Made by a program: the position numbers and the translations under genes. A stretch of DNA of 42,500 nt from Symbiodinium natans (Eukaryota; Sar; Dinophyceae; Suessiales; Symbiodiniaceae), in contig CAJNDS010000627.1 in assembly GCA_905221605.1 (NCBI GenBank), positions 1-42,500 of the forward strand. The letters run 5' to 3'. Of this stretch, positions 35,677 to 42,500 are shown piece by piece; positions within the stretch are counted from its first letter, which is position 1, and each line of letters begins with the position of its first letter. The notes beneath the pieces were generated by a model that ran no database searches, was not told where the DNA came from, and saw nothing but the letters and a program-made list of their open reading frames with translations.

Positions 35677-37710
35677 AGGATGGGGGCGAGGGTACAACCT
35701 TGAGCTTTTCTTTGTGGTGGAAAACGTGGTTCGTTACTATGTAAGTCCTTCGTCTACATGCCTTGGGGAGGTGGACAGGGTTGGGGACGGCCAACTTGAC
35801 TGATGGGATGGAGTACCAGAACACATGATCTGGGTCCTTGTTGGCTTTAACGGTACATTTTTGTTATAATACAGTCCCAACAAGGGTTTTAAAAACGATA
35901 ACTTACCATATAACCCCAACAAGGCCCCAGTGATGGGGGCTACAGGCTTCTTTCACCTCCGGAGGATGTCCCGTTAGCGATTCCAGATATAAACGAAAAA
36001 CAAAAAAACGCAGCAACGATTTGCAAATGCCATAAGACTGCGGTTCAAGTGTATGCTGCAGGCGTTTTCACTGGGGTAACGCCTAACACCCTAAACGCCC
36101 TAGGGCGTAGTAGGATTGAGGGTTTAGGGTTCCCCTCAACCCTCATCCCTCATCCCCGAAACCCCTGGCAAGCCCGACACCCCCAGCCGACAACGAGTCG
36201 TCTTCCGACGCTTGAGGTCTGAAGTCCTTCCAGAAAGAGAATGCTCCAAGCACGGATGTTGCCGGGGCCCTCAACTTACTGTTGGTTAGTAGGGAATGGG
36301 GGAATGAGGTACCCTGTATATTCCCTTAAAGGGTATATATAGGCGGGGCCCTAATTCCCTCATTCCCTGCTAAGCAGCAGTAAGTCAGGTTACTTCGGCC
36401 CATCCTGGTCATCATAACCCTGAACCCTAAACCCTTAATCCGAATTACTATAAGCGGGACCCAAAAGCCAAAGCCAAAAGTCCTCTTGCGCTTAGGGTTT
36501 AGGGTTTAGGGTTTAGGATTTAGGGTTTAGGGTTTGGGGTTTAGGGTTTAGGGTTTGCGATCGGACACGGAAACCTCACCAAATGCAGCCGGGTTCGTGG
36601 CTGGAGGCTCCATGGTAGATATTCCGACAATTCGGATAGGATGGACTTATCGGGATCCTGAAACCCTCAAACTCTAAAGCCCTAGAACTCCCAAACCCCA
36701 CAGCCCTTGAGCCCAAAGTCCCAAAGCATAGAGCCCTAAAGCCCTAGAACCCTAAAACCCCAAAGCCCAAAAACCCCAAAACCCCAAAGCCCTAATACTA
36801 AAACCTTAAAGCCCTAACACACTCTAAACCCCCAAAACCCCAGAACCCTGTTGGAAGCCCTAAAGCTCCAAGAAGCCTAAAGCCCTGTAGCCCTAAAACC
36901 TGAACCCCTAAACCCTAAACCCTAAACCCCTAAAACCCGAAGCCATAAGATTGCTCAAGAGCCTTAAACCCTAAAACCCCAAAACCCCAAAACCCCAAGC
37001 CCTAAACGGGAAACCCCGAACCCTGAACCCTAGACCCTAAACCCTAAACCCTAAACCCTATAGCCCTAATTTCAAGCCTTAGATTAGAGCCCGATAGAAC
37101 CTTAGAACCTTCAACCTCGGAGCCGCCCTTTTTTGGTTTAGGGTTTTAGGGTTTAGGGTTTAGGGTTTAGGGTTTAGGGTTTAGGGTTTAGGGTTTAGGG
37201 TTTAGGGTTTAGGGTTTAGGGTTTAGGGTAAAACCCTTCAACCTTCCACTGGGCCGAGGTCACCTGCCAAGAGTTTTGCGCCGCCTGCTCCACCAACGAG
37301 CCTGTGCAACTCGACACGCTCGTCAAGATTTTCGACAAGGCCTTTTCTGTGGGGTTCGGGGTTTAGGGTTGAGGGTTTAGGGTTTAGGGTTTAGGGATAG
37401 GGCTATTTGTGGTTATTTCGGGTTTTGGGTTTAGGGTTCAGGTCTTTGGGTTTGCAAGACCACCTCCGTCAAGGCGAAACCTTAGGCTGAAAGCTGTTTG
37501 GGTCTTTTGGCCCCCGACATGGAGAACCCTAAGGCTTGGGTCCTGGAAACCGTGCTTTAGGGTTTAGGTCCAGGTTGAGGGGGCTCCCTAAACCTAAACC
37601 GCTTCTCGGTTTATTCCGCAAGCCGGCTGAGGCCCCGCATGAACTGCACGCAAGGCAAAGACATAAATTCGACAGCGCACGATCTATGTTCGTGCGTGAC
37701 GCCCATTTAG
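35677..37710 (+). CDS. Putative gene model, 4 or more exons, unknown protein
   Basis: Exons 35677-35740, 36234-36284, 37259-37348 and 37623-37710, all joined in phase 0. Donors are GTAAGT, GTTAGT, GTGGGG and GTATTT; acceptors are TTCAAG, TTCCAG, GCCGAG and CGCAAG. Readings: GWGRGYNLELFFVVENVVRY, KENAPSTDVAGALNLLL, CSTNEPVQLDTLVKIFDKAF, PHELHARQRHKFDSARSMFV. The result alternates hydrophobic and charged residues like a helical soluble protein. Segments at 38480 and 38973 may continue it: after one leftover base, 38480 reads QGDFRNRNERRILPQ. Possible tiny exons at 36062-36075 and 36589-36614 were left out because they break phase. Confidence 0.65.
36285..36376. repeat. Inverted repeat at an intron start
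   Basis: TTAGTAGGGAATGGGGGAAT, beginning at the donor, pairs with ATTCCCTCATTCCCTGCTAA near 36353. TTCCCTCATTCCCTAC also occurs near 26260, so this is a dispersed element. Confidence 0.55.
36660..37080 (-). repeat. Degenerate CCCTAAA array
   Basis: Units drift to GCCCTAAA, ACCCCAAA and CCCTAGAA over ~420 bp. Confidence 0.85.
37134..37230 (+). repeat. Pure TTTAGGG array, ~13 units
   Basis: Ends ~28 bases before the acceptor at 37258. Here the 3' side of a putative intron carries TTTAGGG, not CCCTAAA, an exception to the usual order. Confidence 0.95.
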
Positions 37711-37880
37711 GTATTTCCCAAAATAGAGGTAGCCCGTATATACACCAACTAGAATGGCCCCTTAAACGGACCCCAAAAGGGTACCCCTATTTTCGGAAAC
37801 CACCATTTAGGGGACCCCTAAAATGGACCCCAAATAGTAGGATTCCTTTATAATTTCGGAAACCCTTTTAGGGATCTATC
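37711..37880. repeat. Short palindromic and direct repeats in a putative intron
   Basis: CCATTTAGGGGACCCCTAAA around 37802 is a near-perfect palindrome continuing to ATGG. ATTTTCGGAAACC and ATTTCGGAAACCC lie ~70 bases apart and resemble the motif in the 27.2-kb tandem repeat. Confidence 0.5.
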
Positions 37881-38340
37881 ATGTTTAGTGGTGGTTCAAA
37901 ATATGCTTCATGTTGTTCGTGCTCTTGTTGAATCCATGTCATGAGCCCTTCATGACATTGCTTCTTATCGTTGCCTACTTCTTAGACTGCATATGGGTAA
38001 GATGTGAATATGTTCTATGGTATGCATGCCATTTGTATATAGAAATATACATAACTAAGAAATACTTCATCTATAACTCGATAGCATGTTGGATATGTGA
38101 TTGTGATGTGTCATGTTCTTTACTGTTGCTGCAAGTAATGAAGTTCATATGTCTTTCAGCATGACATTGCCTGCACACTGTATATCCTTGCAATTCCTTA
38201 TGTAGCCTTGAGTTTGTTGTTGCTCTGCCCCAAGACCACTACACATGCCTTGTATTCTTCGTACTCATTCTTGTTCTTCTTAATGCCGTTGTGAGTTTTT
38301 TTGGTTTCTAATTTTGGTGGGAGCACAACTTCGGATCAGG
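37880..38340. other. AT-rich island without telomeric repeats
   Basis: About 450 bp of distinctly AT-rich sequence. A hydrophobic 84-codon frame starts at 37910 (MLFVLLLNPCHEPFM). Composition alone could produce it. CATGACATTGC occurs twice. It may be a long intron, an intergenic spacer or an inserted element. Confidence 0.4.
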
Positions 38341-38479
38341 GATTTCGGGTACAGAGTGTAGGGGTGAGGGTTTAGGGTTGAGGGTCAAATTCGGGTTGAG
38401 GTGTCTGGGTTGAGGGTTAGGGTTTTTGGTCTATCCCACCATACTTTTTGTTCTCTGCTTTGGGCATAGGTTTCCCCAG

Positions 38480-38545
38480 CTCAAGGGGATTTTCGCAACC
38501 GAAACGAAAGAAGAATCCTTCCACAAACCCATCCCCTGCACCCTC
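38480..38545 (+). CDS. Putative exon with unclear 3' end
   Basis: Follows GGTTTCCCCAG. Frames reading GIFATETKEESFHKP and QGDFRNRNERRILPQ are both open. No GT follows before a long C-run, so its donor is unclear. Confidence 0.4.
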
Positions 38546-38548
38546 CGC

Positions 38549-38580
38549 CCCCCCCCCCCCCCCCCCCCCCCCCCTCCCCC
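38549..38580. repeat. C-run
   Basis: Almost 25 uninterrupted C, followed by CCCTAA-derived degenerate units to 38760. Confidence 0.85.
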
Positions 38581-38972
38581 TGCATACAAAGCCCTAAACC
38601 CAGTCCCCTAAAACCCAAATCCAGTTCCCAAAGGCTTCATACCCTAAACCCTAGAGCCAGTTCCCTAAGCCCTCAACCCTACACCTATGCAACCAGTTCC
38701 CAAAGCCTAAACCCCAGACCCAGTTCCCCAAACCCTAAACCCTAAGCCTAGTCAACCCCGCATCTCCAAGTCTGAAAATATACTATGGATGGTGTTTACG
38801 CTATCTTTATTCTAATCTACGAACTGCTCAAGAACCCCCCCAAAAAAAATCTGAAATATTCGTCCTTGTAAGGGTAACGTAGGGATTATTATTTTATCAT
38901 TGTTTTTGTGGGGGGGGGGGGGTTCTTTAAGCAAATCGTAGTAATGGTGTATAAACCTATTCAACCCCGCAG

Positions 38973-39080
38973 TCCCGGAATCTCAAAAGGATCGCCGCTT
39001 GGGCCTGCTTGAACGTGTCTTCCTCGACCAGTCCCTCGCGGAGGCCTTGCAAATGGATGGGAAAAGAGGGGGGAGGAGGG
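38973..39080 (+). CDS. Putative exon, strongly protein-like
   Basis: Follows CAACCCCGCAG and reads PESQKDRRLGLLERVFLDQS then LAEALQMDG. It ends in purine-rich DNA with the first GT at GTTAGGG. The 28 bases around the acceptor resemble 38753-38780, where the AG is AT instead. Confidence 0.55.
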
Positions 39081-39084
39081 GAGT

Positions 39085-39900
39085 TAGGGTTTCGGGTCTA
39101 GGGTTTCGGGGGTTTCGGGGGTTTAGGGTTCAGGGTTCAGGGTTTAGGGTTTAGGGTTTAGAGCTGGGTGGGCACGGGGTTGGGGCTTGTTAAGGGTTCG
39201 ATAGCCATACCCTCTCAAACCCTCAAACCCCTGCAGCCCTTAAACTCGTTCAGCTCTAAATCCCAGGAGCCAGCAGGCCAGTAGGCTGCGGGCTGCAAAC
39301 TTCAGAGTTTACGGTTTGAGGGTTGAGGAATTGGATTTTTGGAGCTTTGGATTTTTGGAGTTTTGGGGTTTTAGCGTTTTTGGAGGTTTTTGGAGCTTTG
39401 GAGTTTTGGAGTTGTTTTTTGGGTTTAGCGTTTTTGGGTTTTAGCGTTTTCGCGTTTTAGGGAGTTTGACGTTGTAAAGTGTTGGAGGTTTAGGGTTTTA
39501 GTGTTTTAGGGTGTTAAGGCCAAACGAACATGGAAGCCACAAAGCACTGTCAAACAACGCCCCTGAACCCTATACACCATATTAACCCGATGGACTTTAT
39601 TAACCCTATAAGCCGTATACACCCTAAACCCTCAACCCTAATTCCTAATCCCTAAACCCCCAACCCCACACCCTAGTCCCTCAACCGTGAACGCTATAAA
39701 CCCTATGAACCCCAGAACCCCTCGAACCTGTAAGCCCTATAAACCCCGAAACCCTACACCCCATAAACCCTACAAACCCTGCAAACCCTACGAAGCCTAC
39801 AAACCCTATAAACCCCATACACCCTAAACCCTCAACCCTAAACCCTAAACCCTAAACCCCAAACCCCCCCTCCCCCCCGGGTAAGCATGCTCTTAGTCTT
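39085..39900. repeat. Degenerate TTTAGGG-type then CCCTAAA-type sequence
   Basis: TTTTAGCG, TTTTGGAG and TTTAGGG variants (39090-39510), then AACCCTA-type variants (39560-39870) with CCCTATAAA and CCCTACAAA units. No gene was seen. The end has a C-run and GGGTAAGCATG. Confidence 0.7.
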
Positions 39901-39915
39901 CTTGTTCTTCTGCAG

Positions 39916-39962
39916 GTGAGGCGATCTGCCCTTGCTGGCGAGGGTGCGGGTGGCGAGGCAGG
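39916..39962 (+). CDS. Putative exon, 47 bp
   Basis: Follows the clearest acceptor in the window (TTCTTGTTCTTCTGCAG) and ends AGG|GTTCGG before TTTTGGGG repeats. It reads VRRSALAGEGAGGEAG. The low-complexity reading lowers confidence in the frame. Confidence 0.4.
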
Positions 39963-40335
39963 GTTCGGGGTTTTGGGGTTTTGGGGTTTGGGGTTTAGGG
40001 TTTAGGGTTTCGGGTTTAGGGTTACGGGTTTAGGGCTTGGGGTTTGGGGTTTCGGGTTGAGGTTACGGGTTTAGGGTTTGGGGTTTAGGGGTTCGGGTTT
40101 AGGGTTTGGGGATGTAGGGTTTAGGCTTGGTGTTTGGGGACCGGGGTCCGGTGTCCAGGAGAATGGCGTTTAGAAGGAATATGGGTCATTCGGGAGCGGG
40201 AAGGGGGGCGGGGGCTTTCGATGCACGACCAGGTCGGGTCTGGGAATAGTCGCAAACCCTAAGCACGACTCCGAGACCCTCTTGCTCACGTTAACCCAAG
40301 AGACCTCGAACTCTTTCCATCCCTATGGCGTGAGC

Positions 40336-40700
40336 CTGGACTTCGCCAAAAAGCATTCGACTCGGCGGACTGGCTGCTCGCCCTTTCGCTGCTCCGCTCG
40401 TGTGGCCTTAATGGTGGTGTCTTAAACGGGCTTCGTGTTATGTGGCAACACCCAAGACGTTGCTGCACCTATGGCAACGCCGTGCATCCTCAACCGATAT
40501 GCAATGCTCAGGCCGTGCTCCAAGGTGACGCTTGGGGGCCGCTCGCTCTTTCCCAAATCCTTTCTGGAGGGCGAGTCGTAACATGTTTCCCCGGGCCTGT
40601 CAAGCACCGTTGCTTGATGATCGGACGGCTCTTCCTAAAATATTGCAAGACATGCAGGCATGGAAGCAAGAGTGGCCATTTTTTTGAGGAACCGGCATAA
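40336..40700 (+). pseudogene. Broken reverse transcriptase fragment of a retrotransposon
   Basis: Two reading frames together give LDFAK (40336-40350) and, after a two-base insertion, KAFDSADWLLALSLLRSCGL (from 40350). The second continues with VLQGDAWGPLALSQIL and a TAA at 40698. The DxxKAFDxxDW block and the QGDxWxPLAL box are parts of the finger/palm region of non-LTR-type reverse transcriptases, which copy RNA into DNA at new sites. The downstream active-site block (xxDD) is not visible, the frame is broken and the element is truncated, so it is inactive. The QGDxWxPLAL form is one I associate with dinoflagellate elements. Telomeric arrays flank it on the right. Confidence 0.7.
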
Positions 40701-40800
40701 ACTAGTGGGTTTAAGGCTTTGGGCTTAGGATTTAGGGCTTAAGTAGGGCTTAGGGTTTAGGGTTTGGGGTTTAGGGTTTAGGGTTTAGGGTTTAGGTATA
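40700..40800 (+). repeat. TTTAGGG array with variants
   Basis: Starts with GGCTTAGG-type variants and becomes TTTAGGG. It directly follows the stop codon of the reverse transcriptase remnant. Confidence 0.85.
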
Positions 40801-40804
40801 GGAG

Positions 40805-40935
40805 TTAGAGTTCCCTTCATCCCTGCTGTCTAGGGATTAGGATCCCTTGTAAATCCCAGGAGACGAAAACGGGCACCCTTTTTATCGAGGCAGCAGGTCT
40901 TCCCTTGGCTTCAGGTCTCCGGATTTAGGGTTCCC
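40805..40935. repeat. Dispersed intronic repeat R, copy
   Basis: Contains GTTCCCTTCATCCCTGCTGT and ACGGGCACCCTTTTTATCG, shared with copies near 15.37 and 26.3 kb. Confidence 0.45.
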
Positions 40936-41039
40936 TGAAATCGAAACCCTCAGCCCTAAAGCCCCCCAGCCCTAATCCCTTGTCAAAACTCTAAACCCTA
41001 AACCCTAAACCCTACCAAATTCTATGAACCTTGCCTAAG

Positions 41040-41424
41040 CCTGAGGAGGAAGCACCCGAAGATGTCGAAGACGAGGAGCTGCATGCGACGCACTCACGGC
41101 TCGTTCAGGCCCGACTTCTTCTTGCCCTAAACCCTAAACCCTAAACCCTAAACCCCCCAAAAAAAGTCCTAAACCCTAAACCCTAAACCCTCCACCGGAC
41201 CCTTTTCTTAGCGTCTAGGGGTTGAGGGTTTCAAGAGTGTCCTACTCAGACCCCCCAGGATGTATACGAGGTTTCCCTTAATATACTCCTAATAAGGCCC
41301 TTATATGTCCTCAGCGGATCTTTAAAGAGGCTCCCCAAACCCTAAACCCTAAACCCGAAACCCTAAACCCTAAACCCTGCACAACCTTAGGGGTGCAAGG
41401 CAGAATCCCATGAGGCTTTGGGCG
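41040..41424 (+). CDS. Putative gene model, 4 tiny exons with GC and GT donors
   Basis: Exons 41040-41108, 41250-41270, 41315-41329 and 41391-41424. The first three are whole codons (23, 7 and 5). Donors are TTCAG|GCCCGA, GAG|GTTTCC, GAG|GCTCCC and G|GTTTAG; acceptors are CTAAG, CTCAG, CCTCAG and CCTTAG. Readings: EEEAPEDVEDEELHATHSRL, TPQDVYE, RIFKE, GCKAESHEALG. The joined text is convincingly protein-like despite exons of 15-21 bp. Two GC donors preceded by AG fit alveolate-style splicing. Unknown family. Confidence 0.6.
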
Positions 41425-41439
41425 GTTTAGTCAACCCTA

Positions 41440-41605
41440 CCCCCATAAACCCCTAAACTCCTAACCCCTAAAACCCCTCAAACACGTAAACCCCTAAACC
41501 CCTAAACCTCTAAACCCCTAAACCCTTAAACCCCTAAACCCTAAAGCCCTAAACCCTAAACCCACCCCTAAACCCCTAAACCCTAAACCCCTAAACCCCA
41601 AACCT
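41440..41605 (-). repeat. CCCCTAAA array
   Basis: About 20 units, mainly the 8-mer CCCCTAAA rather than CCCTAAA. Confidence 0.9.
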
Positions 41606-41947
41606 TCTCCAGCCAGTAAGTCGGTGGGATGGTCTGGGTGTCGGAGTAAACTAGCATTCTGGCATTCTGGGCAATTTAGCATGTTGGGGTTTAGGGTTTA
41701 GGGTTTAGGGCAATTTCGGGCTTTGGGGTTTTTGGGCTTCAGGGTTTTTGGGCCCTAGCCCGCATTAAACCCTAAGCTTTGGGGGTCTGAGGGTTTGCTT
41801 GGCTTAGGGCTGCTGGACCCTTAGCCCTGATTACGCTAAATCCTAAACCCTAAACCCTTGGATTTTTCGGGTTTGTAGGAACCCTCAACCCTCAACCCTC
41901 AACCCTAAACCCTAAGCGGGAAGAGTAGTCCCCCCGGAGCGCCCCAG

Positions 41948-42005
41948 GCATATCGAGACGTGCAGCACACCGGTCGCGCTTGCCGTGGCGCTTCGGGGCT
42001 TGGGA
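41948..42005 (+). CDS. Putative exon
   Basis: Follows GAGCGCCCCAG. Frames AYRDVQHTGRACRGASG and ISRRAAHRSRLPWRFG are open. The end lies where TTGGGG/TTTAGGG sequence begins; no clear donor. Confidence 0.35.
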
Positions 42006-42011
42006 TTGGGG

Positions 42012-42076
42012 GTTAGGGTCTAGGGTTTAGGGTTTAGGGTTTAGGGTTTAGGGTTTAGGGTTTAGAGGGTTTAGGA
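42012..42076 (+). repeat. Pure TTTAGGG array, ~9 units
   Basis: Ends just before the acceptor at 42079. Confidence 0.95.
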
Positions 42077-42079
42077 CAG

Positions 42080-42154
42080 CGCCGAGGGATTCACGTTCTT
42101 GGGATTCGGGCTGAACTGCTCCGACGGATAGAGCCATGCTGTCTACAGGATACG
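42080..42154 (+). CDS. Putative exon, 25 codons
   Basis: Follows TTTAGGACAG and ends GATACG|GTTTGGGG. Only one frame is open: RRGIHVLGIRAELLRRIEPC then CLQDT. The acceptor AG lies four bases from a TTTAGG unit. Confidence 0.5.
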
Positions 42155-42263
42155 GTTTGGGGTTTATCATGTAGCGTTGAAGGGTTTTGGGTGTAGACCT
42201 AAACTCTAAATCCTAAACCTTAAGCCCTAAACCCTGAACCCTGAACTCTGAACTCTGCTCCAG

Positions 42264-42309
42264 AGTCGGCTTTAAGGCTACCGGTTCGGATCTAGAGCTT
42301 CGGGCATAG
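42264..42309 (+). CDS. Possible terminal exon
   Basis: Follows CTGCTCCAG, reads VGFKATGSDLELRA and ends in TAG. It does not match the phase of the exon at 42080, so another exon or a different donor would be needed. Confidence 0.35.
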
Positions 42310-42450
42310 ATGAGGTTCGTGGAGGTTCATTTTGTTGGTCAAAGAACTGTGGCGCCGGCAATCTAGCCAAAAGAGGAGCCCATATTCCTAGAACCCTTAA
42401 GCCTGAACCCTACACCCTAAACCCTAAACCCTAAATTTTAAACAAGCCAG

Positions 42451-42500
42451 GTTCATGCTCAAGGATCTCGGTCGCATTGAGCAGCTCGCCCTCCAGACGG
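42451..42500 (+). CDS. Putative exon cut by the window end
   Basis: Follows AACAAGCCAG and reads FMLKDLGRIEQLALQT to the last base. The start resembles the exon start at 31613 (FMDLRGR). Confidence 0.45.

Larger units (their letters stand above)
7837..42440. repeat. Domain of interspersed TTTAGGG / CCCTAAA arrays
   Basis: More than 100 short arrays of 2-16 units lie in both orientations. Many are pure; others carry TTTGGGG, TTCAGGG, CTTAGGG or TTTCGGG variants. Unique pieces of 15-210 bp lie between them. Pieces that look coding most often have CCCTAAA on the left and TTTAGGG on the right, the arrangement expected if introns open with TTTAGGG and close near CCCTAAA. Arrays listed separately below are the longest or purest. 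Confidence 0.9.

Noticed and set aside
36062-36075. 14-bp segment between TATGCTGCAG and GTAACG as a microexon
   Set aside because: Good borders, but it breaks the phase between 35677-35740 and 36234-36284, which join cleanly without it.
8231-42435. CRISPR-like array of short direct repeats with unique spacers
   Set aside because: The repeats are telomeric 7-mers of variable number and both orientations, spacers vary from 15 to hundreds of bases, and the DNA is eukaryotic.
1-42500. tRNA, rRNA or snRNA genes and the dinoflagellate spliced-leader sequence
   Set aside because: I looked for recognisable cores and saw none; a covariance-model search would be needed to exclude diverged copies.

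Overview
The window is eukaryotic nuclear DNA. It is dominated by repeats and has no bacterial-style genes. The 7-mer TTTAGGG (reverse CCCTAAA) occurs in dozens of short arrays from about 7.8 kb to the end. This is the telomere unit of plants, many algae, dinoflagellates and chromerids. A reverse transcriptase fragment with a QGDxWxPLAL box, very short exons, apparent GC as well as GT intron donors, and exon-like segments all on one strand fit a dinoflagellate or close alveolate best. This placement is inference; no gene was matched to a named family except the reverse transcriptase.

Left part (1-7.7 kb): no supported genes. It is a stack of unrelated tandem repeats. Most share one design: each unit folds into a hairpin. 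In order: a foldback (1-80), a ~91-bp palindrome satellite, CATC-rich simple sequence, a perfect 28-bp inverted repeat, a 116-bp hairpin satellite, a ~180-bp array carrying GGGTGTCCTTTT hairpins, a ~56-bp array, then a pyrimidine-rich stretch with a ~0.7-kb duplication. An array of six GGGGTCAA units marks the switch at about 7.79 kb.

Right part (7.8-42.5 kb): short unique segments of 15-210 bp alternate with TTTAGGG/CCCTAAA arrays. Many segments begin after an AG, are open in frame, read like protein, and end at a GT (or GC) that is often the first base pair of a telomeric array (G|GTTTAGGG). Exon-like pieces usually have CCCTAAA on their left and TTTAGGG on their right, so the introns between them start with TTTAGGG and often end near CCCTAAA. 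Choosing splice sites by eye, I could link these pieces into phase-consistent chains, several ending in a stop codon (15.9, 28.5 and 35.5 kb). The longest runs from 22.6 to 25.6 kb with 11 exons. All are on the + strand, which suggests several unidirectional genes.

The central observation is therefore a group of genes whose introns appear to be built from telomere-type repeats, with complementary repeats at the two intron ends. The encoded proteins are not recognised. Splice choices had some freedom, so every exon boundary is a hypothesis to be tested with RNA reads.
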